A DNA stretch of 64,000 bases from an uncultured Alphaproteobacteria bacterium (GTDB taxonomy: Bacteria; Pseudomonadota; Alphaproteobacteria; HIMB59; GCA-002718135): the NCBI GenBank assembly GCA_902621725.1, contig CACNND010000006.1, forward strand, positions 1 through 64,000, read 5' to 3'. The notes beneath the pieces are model-generated. The model had not been told where the DNA came from and ran no database searches. It saw only the letters and a program-made list of their open reading frames with translations. A program made the translations under genes and the position numbers. Every line of letters starts with the position of its first letter. The stretch's first letter is position 1. Positions 38,856 to 48,173 of this stretch are shown here, piece after piece.

Positions 38856-40148
38856 ATGATACCTAGATATAATAGACCTAAGATTGAAAAAATTTGGTCA
38901 TTAGAAAATAAATTTACAATTTGGACAGAGATTGAGTGTTTGATTGCAGAAAAACAAGCAATGCTCGGCGTGATTCCAAAAAAAGCTTCAAAAGAAATAA
39001 GAAATAAAGCAAAATTTAATGTTAAAGAAATAGAAAAAATTGAAAAAGAAACAAAACATGATGTTGTTGCTTATATTAATAATGTAAGCAAATATATTGG
39101 CGACTCATCAAAGTATTTTCATTTTGGTGTAACATCCAGTGATATTATTGATACTTCATTTTCAGTACAACTTAAGCAAACCTCAGAAATAATAAGAAAA
39201 AGTTTAGTAGAGTGTATTAAAAGTTTAAAAATTAAATCTAGAAAATATAAAGACACATTAATGATTGGAAGAAGTCATGGGATACATGCTGAACCAATTA
39301 CTTTTGGATTAAAATTATCTTCCTTTTATTTTGAGTTTAAAAGAAATTTAGAAAGATTTGATCAGGCAATCAACGAAATATCTGTTTGTGCCATTTCTGG
39401 ACCTGTTGGAACCTTTAATTCTATAGACCCGCGAGTACAAGATTATGTAGCAAAAAAACTTAAACTGAATTCTGAAGATGTATCTACTCAAGTAATTCCA
39501 AGAGACAGGCATGCGTATTTTTTCTCAGTACTAGGAATTTTAGCATCTTCTATTGAGAGATTTGCTGTAGAAATTCGAAATCTTCAAAAAACAGAGGTAT
39601 TAGAAGTTGAAGAAAGCTTTTCTTCTAAGCAAAAAGGTTCTTCCGCAATGCCTCACAAACGCAATCCGGTATTGAGTGAAAACTTAACAGGTATTTCACG
39701 ATATATTAGAAGTGGTGTAATGCCTTCACTAGAAAATATTGTACTTTGGCATGAGAGAGATATTAGTCATTCTAGTGTTGAAAGAATTATGACTCCAGAT
39801 ATTACAATTGCAACTGATTTTGCACTAAATCGTTTAAATGGAATTATAAAGAATTTAAAAGTCTATCCAAAAAATATGTTGAAAAATTTGAATATGCTTG
39901 GAGGGTTACATAGAACTCACAATATTATGTTAAAATTAATTGAAAAAGGACTGAAAAGACAACAAGCTTATAAAATTGTTCAAGAAAGTGCTATGGAATC
40001 ATGGAATAATAATAAGAATTTTTCACAAGTTTTTCAAAAAAATAAAGAATTAAATAAAATATTAAATTTAAAAGAAATCGTGAAAATCATTAGAAATGAT
40101 AATGATCTAAAGAAAATAGATTGGATTTTTAAAAATAAAATTAAATAG
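38856..40148 (+). CDS. purB: Adenylosuccinate lyase
   Basis: Cleaves SAICAR in IMP synthesis and adenylosuccinate in AMP synthesis. The fumarase-superfamily signature GSSAMPHKRNP is intact, as are HFGVTSSDIIDT and GRSHGIHAEP with the catalytic histidine. 430 aa. In many Alphaproteobacteria purC-purS-purQ-purL lie between purB or its region and bolA-grxD; here bolA follows after 37 nt, so that block is missing at this place. Confidence 0.96.
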   Translation: MIPRYNRPKIEKIWSLENKFTIWTEIECLIAEKQAMLGVIPKKASKEIRNKAKFNVKEIEKIEKETKHDVVAYINNVSKYIGDSSKYFHFGVTSSDIIDTSFSVQLKQTSEIIRKSLVECIKSLKIKSRKYKDTLMIGRSHGIHAEPITFGLKLSSFYFEFKRNLERFDQAINEISVCAISGPVGTFNSIDPRVQDYVAKKLKLNSEDVSTQVIPRDRHAYFFSVLGILASSIERFAVEIRNLQKTEVLEVEESFSSKQKGSSAMPHKRNPVLSENLTGISRYIRSGVMPSLENIVLWHERDISHSSVERIMTPDITIATDFALNRLNGIIKNLKVYPKNMLKNLNMLGGLHRTHNIMLKLIEKGLKRQQAYKIVQESAMESWNNNKNFSQVFQKNKELNKILNLKEIVKIIRNDNDLKKIDWIFKNKIK

Positions 40149-40185
40149 TCTTTATTTTTACTAATATCTGAACTATTTTATAGTT

Positions 40186-40416
40186 ATGCCAATGACTGTT
40201 GAACAAATTAAGCAATTTATTAAAGAAGCTATACCAGATGCAACTGTTGAAATTGAAGATCTTAAAGGAGATGGTGATCATTACAGTGCTACAGTAACTT
40301 CAAAATCTTTTTCCGGAAAAACAAGAGTAGAACAACACAAGATGGTTTATGATGCTTTTAATGGTAAAATGGGTAGTGATTTGCATGCACTTAAGCTAAA
40401 AACTGTATCGGAGTAA
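40186..40416 (+). CDS. BolA-family protein
   Basis: 76-aa BolA-like protein. The family core is IPDATVEIEDLKGDGDHYSATV, then FSGKTRVEQHKMVYDAF and ending DLHALKLKT. BolA proteins pair with monothiol CGFS glutaredoxins in iron-sulphur cluster trafficking and iron sensing. The next gene, 2 nt downstream, is exactly such a glutaredoxin. Two ATGs lie close together at the start; the first is used here. Confidence 0.93.
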   Translation: MPMTVEQIKQFIKEAIPDATVEIEDLKGDGDHYSATVTSKSFSGKTRVEQHKMVYDAFNGKMGSDLHALKLKTVSE

Positions 40417-40418
40417 TA

Positions 40419-40760
40419 ATGAATAATAACGACCATATATCTCAAAATATAGAAAATGAAATTAACTCAAATGATGTAATGCTTTTCATGAAGGGTACCC
40501 CCGTATTTCCAATGTGTGGATTTTCTGCAAGAGTAGTTGAAATATTAAATAAAGTAGGTGTTAAATTTGGAAGTTTGAATGTGTTAGAGAGTGATGAAAT
40601 GAGAGAAGGTATTAAAATATATTCTAATTGGCCAACCATACCACAACTTTATGTAAAGAAAGAATTTATAGGCGGGTGTGATATCATAACTGAAATGTTT
40701 GAAAGTGGTGAATTATTAGAATTATTCAATACAAATGGAATAGAAGTAAATCCGTCCTAG
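40419..40760 (+). CDS. grxD: Monothiol glutaredoxin Grx4 type
   Basis: CGFS-type glutaredoxin that carries [2Fe-2S] clusters with BolA. The active site is FPMCGFSARVVEIL with C33, preceded by MLFMKGTP; NWPTIPQLYVKKEFIGGCDI is the glutathione-binding part. 113 aa. It is coupled to the bolA-like gene and followed after 1 nt by a transporter gene. Confidence 0.95.
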   Translation: MNNNDHISQNIENEINSNDVMLFMKGTPVFPMCGFSARVVEILNKVGVKFGSLNVLESDEMREGIKIYSNWPTIPQLYVKKEFIGGCDIITEMFESGELLELFNTNGIEVNPS

Positions 40761-40761
40761 T

Positions 40762-41661
40762 TTGTTAAATAATAAATTTTCTAAAGGTGTAATATTTTCC
40801 TGTATTGCAGCAATTTTTTGGGGGCTTCCACAACCCCTTTTCTTTAATGAATTAAATCACGTTGAGACTATTGAAGTTGTAGCTCATAGAGGTTTCTGGT
40901 CATTTATCTTTTTATTTTTATTATTAATTTTAATCTCAAACATAAGTGATATTATTGAAATATTTAAATCTAGAAAAAGAATTTATATTTTAACAATTAC
41001 AGCTTTTCTTATTGCAGGTAACTGGGCAGGTTTTATTTATTCTGTAGGACAAGAAAGAGTTCAGGATGCTTCAATGGGTTACTTTATTACTCCAATGATC
41101 AGTATAGTTCTTGGTTATTTTTTTTTAAATGAGAAAATAACTAAGCCTAAATTTGCATCTGTATGTCTTATGTTTTCAGGTATATTATTCTTATTTATTA
41201 ATTTAAATCAATTTCCATTCCTAATAATTTGGATTGGAACCTCATGGGCAATATATGGATTATTAAGAAAACAAGTTAATGTTAATCCTTCAATTGGTTT
41301 ACTATATGAGACTTTCATAATATCTTTAATATCTATCCCATACTTAGTTTATTTATTTTGGCAAAATGAAAATAGTATCTTTAGTATTGATTTGAAGACA
41401 TCATTGTTTTTAATTCTTACGGGAGCTGTAACGATTTTTCCATTATTTTTTTTTAATTTGGGTTTAAAATTTATTCAATTAGGTCTTGCTGGAGTTTTAT
41501 TTTACTTAGCACCAACATTTCATTTTATAACTTCAGTATTTATTCTTAATGAAGAAATTTTACAAATTAAGTTAATATCGTTTATAATTATTTGGATAGG
41601 AATAATAATTTTTATTTATGATAGTTATAAAAAAGAAATTATCTTGAATAATACTCAATAA
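40762..41661 (+). CDS. EamA/RarD-type drug-metabolite transporter
   Basis: About ten hydrophobic helices across 299 aa, starting [23 protein letters not shown] and containing VAHRGFWSF and the segment [17 protein letters not shown], which match the RarD subgroup of the DMT superfamily. The substrate is unknown. The start is a TTG, one base after the grxD stop; no ATG is available before the first helix. The 3' end overlaps rpsD by 23 nt on the opposite strand. Confidence 0.85.
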   Translation: MLNNKFSKGVIFSCIAAIFWGLPQPLFFNELNHVETIEVVAHRGFWSFIFLFLLLILISNISDIIEIFKSRKRIYILTITAFLIAGNWAGFIYSVGQERVQDASMGYFITPMISIVLGYFFLNEKITKPKFASVCLMFSGILFLFINLNQFPFLIIWIGTSWAIYGLLRKQVNVNPSIGLLYETFIISLISIPYLVYLFWQNENSIFSIDLKTSLFLILTGAVTIFPLFFFNLGLKFIQLGLAGVLFYLAPTFHFITSVFILNEEILQIKLISFIIIWIGIIIFIYDSYKKEIILNNTQ

Positions 41662-42259
41662 CTAAATTAGGTTCCATAGTTACAGGATAAGGAACATCAT
41701 GAATTAGAGGTGCTCTTAAAAAACGACCTTTCAGCTCTTTTACATCAACTTCTAAGTATTCTGGAATTTCTCTTTCTTGAGAACTCACTGATTCTACGAT
41801 TAAGTTAATTTCTTTACTTTTATCTTTTATTGAAATTTCATCCCCATCACTTACGCTAAATGATGGAATATTTACCCTTTTTCCATTTACCTTTACATGA
41901 CCATGGTTGACTAATTGTCTTGCAGCAAAAATTGTTGGAACAAATTTCATTCTATATACAGTGGCATCAAGTCTTCTCTCTAAAAGTTCAATTAATATTT
42001 GACTGGTGTCTCCTTTTGTATTTGAAGCTTTTTTGAAAATATTTCTAAATTGCCTCTCAGTGAGATCTCCATAATAAAATTTAAGCTTTTGTTTTGCAAA
42101 AAGTTGATTTCCATAGTCAGAAAGTTTTTTTCTTTGGCCTTGAACACCGTGTTGACCGGGTTTTGAATTTCTTCTATTAAATGGACTTTTTGGCCTACCC
42201 CATAAATTAACACCCAATCTTCTATCAATCTTGTATTTAGTATTATGTCTTTTAGTCAT
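41639..42259 (-). CDS. rpsD: 30S ribosomal protein S4
   Basis: 16S rRNA-binding assembly initiator. It starts [21 protein letters not shown], has [17 protein letters not shown], the S4 RNA-binding domain ([33 protein letters not shown]), and ends NLVIEYYSR. 206 aa. It stands alone on the minus strand, with its own promoter very close to the ATG and no Shine-Dalgarno match, so it may be made from a nearly leaderless message. Confidence 0.97.
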   Translation of the reverse strand: MTKRHNTKYKIDRRLGVNLWGRPKSPFNRRNSKPGQHGVQGQRKKLSDYGNQLFAKQKLKFYYGDLTERQFRNIFKKASNTKGDTSQILIELLERRLDATVYRMKFVPTIFAARQLVNHGHVKVNGKRVNIPSFSVSDGDEISIKDKSKEINLIVESVSSQEREIPEYLEVDVKELKGRFLRAPLIHDVPYPVTMEPNLVIEYYSR

Positions 42260-42271
42260 TATTTAAATGGG

Positions 42272-42299
42272 TATATAGTGATTTACAAAGTTATGTCAA
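42272..42299 (-). promoter_or_regulatory. Putative rpsD promoter with very short leader
   Basis: On the minus strand TTGACA (42299-42294, perfect -35) and TATATA (42277-42272, 4 of 6 matches for -10) are 16 nt apart. Transcription would begin near 42265, about 6 nt before the rpsD ATG at 42259. The bases before the ATG (CCCATTTAAATA) hold no ribosome-binding site. Confidence 0.5.
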
Positions 42300-42322
42300 A
42301 TTGAATATACTCAATTTTTGGC

Positions 42323-43033
42323 TCATTTATTTAGTTTTTTAGTAATTCCCCATAAAGTTCTTAATTCTTTATTCTTAAGAGGAATTTTAGTAAAAATACT
42401 ATAGATATTATTTTTCATACTTTCTTTTTTTTCCTTTGGTGTAAAAAAATTCTTATTATCGAGATTTTTGAATAAATAATCCAAGAATTTAGATAGTTGA
42501 TATTTACTAATATTATCTTTTTCAATGATATTTGAATTAGTAACTTTTAAATTATTCAATTCAAATAATTTGTGACATAATATAGCTACTGCATGAGAAA
42601 GGTTTAATGAATTACTTTTACTACTTGTTTCTATAGTAAATAAGATATCAGACAATCTTAAATCTTCATTTGAAAGTCCTGAATTTTCAGGGCCAAAAAG
42701 TATTGCTGTTTTTTTATTAACAATAATTTTACTTTTAATCAATTTCAAATCATTAGTATAATTTTTTTCCAAATATCTTTTTCTATTTGTAGTAGCTACA
42801 ATATAAGAAAAATTAGATAATGCAGTTTCTAGATCATTAAATACTTTAATATTCTTTATAATTTTGTTTGCTTTTTTTGCTGCATTTATTGATTTATTAT
42901 TTAACCAATTATCTTTAGGTGAAACTACTATTAAATCTTTTAGACCAAAATTGTGCATTACACGAGCAACCATTCCAATGTTTTCAGGAAGTTGAGGTCT
43001 AACTAAAATTATACTTGGATTTTTTGCGGTCAA
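42323..43033 (-). CDS. trmJ: TrmJ-like tRNA/rRNA 2'-O-methyltransferase (SpoU/TrmH knot)
   Basis: SPOUT methyltransferase, most likely modifying position 32 of tRNAs. Motif 1 IILVRPQLPENIGMVARVMHNFGL, motif 2 ILFGPENSGLSNEDL and motif 3 NLSHAVAILCHKLFEL are all present, matching the TrmJ subgroup. 236 aa. The start overlaps the cimA end by 4 nt. TrmJ as opposed to another SpoU paralogue is likely but not certain. Confidence 0.85.
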   Translation of the reverse strand: MTAKNPSIILVRPQLPENIGMVARVMHNFGLKDLIVVSPKDNWLNNKSINAAKKANKIIKNIKVFNDLETALSNFSYIVATTNRKRYLEKNYTNDLKLIKSKIIVNKKTAILFGPENSGLSNEDLRLSDILFTIETSSKSNSLNLSHAVAILCHKLFELNNLKVTNSNIIEKDNISKYQLSKFLDYLFKNLDNKNFFTPKEKKESMKNNIYSIFTKIPLKNKELRTLWGITKKLNK

Positions 43034-44616
43034 TTTTTATTCTTTAAATCATTAAATAACTTAAAAGTAATACTATCAAAAATAGCACTGTAAGATGCAT
43101 CAATAATATTTGGAGATACACCAATAGTTGTCCAGTGTGTATTGGTGGAGTCAGATGATTCAATTAAAACTCTTGTGATAGCGCCAGTGCCTTTTTCTGA
43201 TGAAAGAATCATAACTTTGTAATCAGTTAACTTTAAATCTTTGAGACCAGGATAATAATCAATAAGGGCTTTTCTTAATGCGCTATCAATAGCATTTACT
43301 GGACCATTTCCAGTACCCACTGTCATCATATTTGAATCTTTTACTTTTAAAAATACTGTAGCTTCTGCTTCAGTTACAATTTCACCTTTTGCATTCCATC
43401 TTCTTTCATCTGTGACTCTAAATTTTTCTAAGTTATAAAAATCCTCAAAGTGATTAAGTTGACGCCTAACTAATAATTCAAAACTAGCTAAAGCAGTATC
43501 AAATGAATATCCCTCTGATTCTTTTTCCTTTATAATCTCTAAAATATTGTTGATTTCATTTTTAGGCAGGTCAATATTAATCTTATTTAATTGATTTAAT
43601 ATATTAGATCTTCCTGCCTGATTAGAAATTACGACGTTTCTAGAATTACCAACTATTTCTGGTTCAATATGTTCATAAGTTGAAGAATTTTTTTCTATTG
43701 CTGATGCATGTAGTCCGCCTTTATGAGAGAATGCATGATCTCCAACATATGGAGCATTTTTTCTTGAAGGCATGTTTAGAATATCGTTTAATGTTCTAGA
43801 AATATGAATTAAATTTTTTAACTTTTCTTTTGAAATGTTTGTTTTATATTTTGTTTTTAAAACCAAAGATGGGATCAAGGAAATTAAATTAGTATTGCCA
43901 CATCTTTCTCCTAAACCATTAATTGTTCCCTGTATCTGTCTTGCTCCAGCGTTAATAGCTGCTAATGCATTTGCAACTGCATTGTCAGTATCATTGTGAG
44001 CATGTATACCAACATTTTGACCTGGTATAACTTTTACTACTTCTGAAACAATATTGTAAATTTCATCTGGAAGAGTTCCCCCATTTGTATCACAAAGCAC
44101 AACCCATCTTGCACCAGCGCTATACGCAGCTTTAATACAACTCAATGCAAACTCTTTATTTTCTTTAAAGCCATCAAAAAAATGTTCTGCATCAAAAATT
44201 GGCTCTTTGTTTTTATTTTTTATTGATTGAATACTATCACTGATCATTTTTAAATTTTCATCTTCAGATATTTCTAAAGCGTTTTTTACGTGAAATGATG
44301 ATGATTTACCTACAATACAAACACAACTTGCACTTGAATTGATAAGTGCATTTAATCCTGGATCGTTATCAGCACTTCTGCCAGGTCTTCTTGTCATACC
44401 AAAGGCAGTCAATTTACTTTTTGAAAATTTTGTATTTCTTGAAAAAAAATCATTATCGGTAGGATTTGCTCCTGGCCATCCACCTTCAATATAGTCTATT
44501 CCTAAATCATCAAGATGCTGGGATATATTCATTTTATCACTAACAGAAAAATTAACTCCTGTTGTTTGCTGACCATCTCTAAGTGTGGTATCGAATAAAA
44601 ATACTTTGTCTTCCAT
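43030..44616 (-). CDS. cimA: (R)-citramalate synthase
   Basis: Condenses pyruvate and acetyl-CoA to citramalate, a threonine-independent route to 2-oxobutyrate and isoleucine. The HMGL-like TIM barrel opens LFDTTLRDGQQTTGVNFSV and has IEGGWPGANPTD, a motif that separates CimA from isopropylmalate synthase. HAHNDTDNAVAN holds metal histidines and NGLGERCGN follows. The C-terminal LeuA-type allosteric domain is present (TVGTGNGPVNAIDSALRKAL). 528 aa. Feedback by isoleucine is expected from the family. Confidence 0.94.
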   Translation of the reverse strand: MEDKVFLFDTTLRDGQQTTGVNFSVSDKMNISQHLDDLGIDYIEGGWPGANPTDNDFFSRNTKFSKSKLTAFGMTRRPGRSADNDPGLNALINSSASCVCIVGKSSSFHVKNALEISEDENLKMISDSIQSIKNKNKEPIFDAEHFFDGFKENKEFALSCIKAAYSAGARWVVLCDTNGGTLPDEIYNIVSEVVKVIPGQNVGIHAHNDTDNAVANALAAINAGARQIQGTINGLGERCGNTNLISLIPSLVLKTKYKTNISKEKLKNLIHISRTLNDILNMPSRKNAPYVGDHAFSHKGGLHASAIEKNSSTYEHIEPEIVGNSRNVVISNQAGRSNILNQLNKINIDLPKNEINNILEIIKEKESEGYSFDTALASFELLVRRQLNHFEDFYNLEKFRVTDERRWNAKGEIVTEAEATVFLKVKDSNMMTVGTGNGPVNAIDSALRKALIDYYPGLKDLKLTDYKVMILSSEKGTGAITRVLIESSDSTNTHWTTIGVSPNIIDASYSAIFDSITFKLFNDLKNKN

Positions 44617-44654
44617 AATTATTAGATCGCTAATAGAGTATAAATTAAAATTTA

Positions 44655-45989
44655 CTAGATTTTTCCAAGTTTTTGCAAAATTTCGTTTCTATCAAATAAT
44701 GGAAGTAGATATTTTAATTCGGGTCCATGAGATTTTCCTGTCAAAATTAACCTCAAAGGCATAAATAAATCTTTTCCTTTAAGTCCAGTTTTTTTGTTAA
44801 TTTTTGATGTCCAATGATCCCATGTTTTTTCATCAAAAGGATCTTCAGGTAATTCATCAATTGCAGTATTAATAAATTTATCATCAATATTTAAATCTTT
44901 AGCATTATTTATTTTTGTAATTACTTCTTCCCATTCTTTAGCTTGTTTAATAAATGAAATATTATTTTTTATAAAATGCCAAAAACTCTCATTTTGAAAA
45001 TTTGATTTTATATTTTTTAACTTATGATTAATCTCATTATAATTAAATAATTTAATGGTATTTTCATTAAGGTTTCTCAAGGATTCAATTGAAAATTTTG
45101 CAGAAGATTTTGATAAGCTTTGAATTTCAAATTTTTTTACAATTTCATTTAAATCTTTAATTGGATTGATATTACTACTCGAGCCAATAAAAAGAAAATA
45201 ATTAAGTAAGGTAATATTTTCGTATCCCTCGTCTCTAAAATTTTCAATTGAAAGACTTCCAAGTCTTTTACTAAAGCCCTTACCAGTTTCATCAACTAAG
45301 AATGGATGATGAGCAAAAGATGGAATAGAAGATTCAAGAGCCTTAAAAATTTGAATATGATAAGCAGTATTGGCTATGTGATCTTCCCCTCTAATAATAT
45401 GTGTGATTTTTTCTTCAATATCATCAATGACTGAAGGTAAATGATATAACAATGTTCCATCAGCTCTAATTAAAACAGGATCACTCAAATTTTTAGCATC
45501 AAATGATACATCTCCTTTAATAATATCTTTCCAGCTAATATTTTCATGGTCTAATTTGAATCTCCAATGAGGTTGAATTCCAGATTCTATTTTTTTTTCT
45601 ATTTCTTCATTACTTAGATTTAATGATGATCTATCATAAATAGGTGGCTTTCCAGAGGATAATAAAGATTTTTTCTTTAAAGCTAGTTCCTCTTCTGTTT
45701 CAAAACATGGATAAAGTTTTTTCTTTTGTTTCAGAATTTGGATTTTCTCATTATAAATATTTTTTCTTGAGGATTGATTAAAAGAATAACTCCAATTCAA
45801 TCCGAGCCATTTAAGATCATTTTTGATACTTTTCTCAAACTCTTTAGTACTCCTATTGGCATCAGTATCATCAATTCTTAATACGAACTCACCTTGATTT
45901 TTTTTACAAAAAATCCAATTTAAAATTGCTGATCTAGCATTACCGATATGTATTTTTCCTGTAGGGCTAGGTGCGAACCTACACTTCAT
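44655..45989 (-). CDS. gltX: Glutamyl-tRNA synthetase
   Basis: Charges tRNA-Glu. The class I signature is PSPTGKIHIGNARSAILNW (HIGH region as HIGN), and the KMSKS-like loop is SKRLGS. At 444 aa it has the catalytic and helical anticodon-binding domains but is shorter than the 470-480 aa norm. Many Alphaproteobacteria carry two gltX copies with different tRNA preferences; which type this is cannot be settled here. nadE lies 1 nt upstream. Confidence 0.93.
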   Translation of the reverse strand: MKCRFAPSPTGKIHIGNARSAILNWIFCKKNQGEFVLRIDDTDANRSTKEFEKSIKNDLKWLGLNWSYSFNQSSRKNIYNEKIQILKQKKKLYPCFETEEELALKKKSLLSSGKPPIYDRSSLNLSNEEIEKKIESGIQPHWRFKLDHENISWKDIIKGDVSFDAKNLSDPVLIRADGTLLYHLPSVIDDIEEKITHIIRGEDHIANTAYHIQIFKALESSIPSFAHHPFLVDETGKGFSKRLGSLSIENFRDEGYENITLLNYFLFIGSSSNINPIKDLNEIVKKFEIQSLSKSSAKFSIESLRNLNENTIKLFNYNEINHKLKNIKSNFQNESFWHFIKNNISFIKQAKEWEEVITKINNAKDLNIDDKFINTAIDELPEDPFDEKTWDHWTSKINKKTGLKGKDLFMPLRLILTGKSHGPELKYLLPLFDRNEILQKLGKI

Positions 45990-45990
45990 A

Positions 45991-46731
45991 TTATTCTTTA
46001 GGGATTTCGCAAACGGGAATAGGCTTCATCTTATGAAGATTTGGCTTTCTAATTTCTTCGTATCTACTGTAGTATTCACTAGACTTATTTTCCATTGCTT
46101 CTTCTAATTGCTTATATGAAAGACCAAGCTGGCTTTCATCATTTCTACTATCATCCCATAAACCATCTGTCGGTGCTGCGCTAATAATATCTTTTATAAC
46201 CCCAATTTCTTTGGCTAATTCCCAAACCTCAGTTTTAGTGCAATCTGCTATTGGCGATATGTCTACGCCTCCATCACCATATTTAGTATAAAATCCAACA
46301 CCAAAATCTTCAACTTTATTTCCAGTACCAACAACTATACCATTATTACTTTGAGCTATTTGGTATAGAGTTACCATTCTCAGTCTAGATCTTGAGTTTG
46401 CAAAAGCTAACTCACTATCAAAATTTTGCATAGTATTTTCAAATGTTTTAAAAACATTATCTAGCTCAATTATTTTTGTTTCTACATTTGGGTAATTTTG
46501 TTCTAAAAATTCTAAATGTCTTAAACTTAAATCATGTTGCGTTGAATTTTGCTTAATAGGCATTGAAACAGCTATGGTTTTTAAACCAGTTTGAGCACAT
46601 AAGGTGCTAGTAAGAGCTGAGTCAACCCCTCCTGAAACTCCTATTACTAGGGTAGTTAGATTTTTATTTATTGAATAAGCGTAATCTTTAATCCAATTAG
46701 AAATGTATTCATTTTTATCTTTTGAATTCAT
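45991..46731 (-). CDS. nadE: NAD synthetase (ammonia-dependent type)
   Basis: Amidates nicotinate adenine dinucleotide to NAD. The PP-loop VIGVSGGVDSALT lies at about residues 30-42; NSRSRLRMVTLYQIAQ and GTGNKVEDFGVGFYTKYGDGGVDI are the substrate loops. 246 aa and no glutaminase domain, so free ammonia or a partner must supply nitrogen. It is in the minus-strand run before gltX. nadK is also in the window. Confidence 0.94.
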   Translation of the reverse strand: MNSKDKNEYISNWIKDYAYSINKNLTTLVIGVSGGVDSALTSTLCAQTGLKTIAVSMPIKQNSTQHDLSLRHLEFLEQNYPNVETKIIELDNVFKTFENTMQNFDSELAFANSRSRLRMVTLYQIAQSNNGIVVGTGNKVEDFGVGFYTKYGDGGVDISPIADCTKTEVWELAKEIGVIKDIISAAPTDGLWDDSRNDESQLGLSYKQLEEAMENKSSEYYSRYEEIRKPNLHKMKPIPVCEIPKE

Positions 46732-46752
46732 AAGTAATATATAAATATAAAT

Positions 46753-48126
46753 TTATAAATTTGAAGATTGCTTTGAGAGTAATTTTTCTTCTTTTAGAAA
46801 ATCTGATAATAAAAAAGCCAATTCTAGAGACTGCGAGGCATTTAGTCTCGGATCACAATATGTATGATATCTATTTTTTAGATCTTCATCAGTTATTTCT
46901 TGAAGACCTCCCATGCATTCTGTAACATCTTGACCAGTCATTTCTAAATGAACGCCGCCAGGATACGTTCCTTCACTTCTGTGAATTTGAAAAAATTGCT
47001 GAATTTCAGAAATTATATCTTTTAATGGCCTAGTTTTAAAACCAGTGTTAGATTTTATAGTATTTCCATGCATGGGGTCACAAGTCCAAACAACATTTTT
47101 GCCATCTGCATTAACTGACCTAATTATTTTTGGAAGTATTCCACTAACTTTTTCATGACCCATTCTGCATATCAGCGTTATTTTTCCAGCTTCATTATTT
47201 GGATTCAACACATCTAATATTTTTAATAGTTCTTCTGTCTCAGTGCTTGGACCAACTTTAATACCTATAGGGTTCTCAATACCTCTTAAAAATTCAATAT
47301 GTGCTCCATCCAGTTGTCGTGTTCTGTCGCCTACCCACAACATGTGAGCTGAAACATCATACCACTTACCTGAAGTACTATCTATTCTTGTTAATGCTTC
47401 CTCATATTGAAGAAGTAAAGCTTCATGACTTGTAAAGAAGTCTGTTTCATTTAATTGTCTTACACTATTTCCATTTATTCCACACGCTTCCATAAAAGAT
47501 AGGCATTCGTCAATCCTAGAAGATATCTCCCTAAATTTAGCCGCATTCTCACCTTTAACAAAATTTAGATTCCATTGATGTATTTTATTTAAATTGGCAA
47601 AACCACCTTGAGAAAAAGCTCTTAAAAGATTAAGGGTTGATGCAGACTGATTGTAGGCCTGAATTAATCTATCTGGATTAGGATCTCTGTCTTTTTGATT
47701 GAAGTCTATCCCATTAATTATATCACCTTTATAAGACTCAAGTTCTAAATCATTAATAACTTCTGTGGCAGATGATCTTGGTTTTGCAAATTGTCCGGCA
47801 ATTCTTCCTACTTTAACAATTGGACAAGAAGCACCAAACGTCAAAACAACAGCCATTTGTAAAATAACTTTAAATGTATCTCTAATATTATCTGGATGAA
47901 AATCTGCAAAACTTTCTGCACAATCTCCACCTTGTAATAAAAAAGCATTTCCGTTTGCAACTTCACCAAGTTTCTTTTTTAATAGTCTTGCCTCTCCAGC
48001 AAAAACTAAAGGTGGATATTTGGAAATTTCATTTAGAGTTTTATTTAGATGATCTTCATTCTGATAGTTTGGCATGTGAAGAGCATCTTTATTTCTCCAG
48101 CTATTTGGTGACCATTTATCGCTCAT
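46753..48126 (-). CDS. Class II (plant-type) DAHP synthase
   Basis: 3-deoxy-7-phosphoheptulonate synthase, the first step of the shikimate pathway. It opens KWSPNSWRNKDALHMPNY, typical of class II, and has LLQGGDCAESF (metal cysteine), VGRIAGQFAKPRS, GDRTRQLDGAH and WTCDPMHGNT. 457 aa, full length. It lacks any sequence likeness to E. coli AroF/G/H. It is followed by nadE and preceded by glmU on the same strand. Confidence 0.94.
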   Translation of the reverse strand: MSDKWSPNSWRNKDALHMPNYQNEDHLNKTLNEISKYPPLVFAGEARLLKKKLGEVANGNAFLLQGGDCAESFADFHPDNIRDTFKVILQMAVVLTFGASCPIVKVGRIAGQFAKPRSSATEVINDLELESYKGDIINGIDFNQKDRDPNPDRLIQAYNQSASTLNLLRAFSQGGFANLNKIHQWNLNFVKGENAAKFREISSRIDECLSFMEACGINGNSVRQLNETDFFTSHEALLLQYEEALTRIDSTSGKWYDVSAHMLWVGDRTRQLDGAHIEFLRGIENPIGIKVGPSTETEELLKILDVLNPNNEAGKITLICRMGHEKVSGILPKIIRSVNADGKNVVWTCDPMHGNTIKSNTGFKTRPLKDIISEIQQFFQIHRSEGTYPGGVHLEMTGQDVTECMGGLQEITDEDLKNRYHTYCDPRLNASQSLELAFLLSDFLKEEKLLSKQSSNL

Positions 48127-48173
48127 AATTTGAAAAGGCTCATAAACCCTAATATATCTTGAAACAAGAATTA

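Noticed and set aside
41992-42228. A 78-aa reading frame inside rpsD on the same strand
   Set aside because: It lies wholly within the S4 coding region in another frame; S4 is unmistakable and the alternative product is low-complexity.
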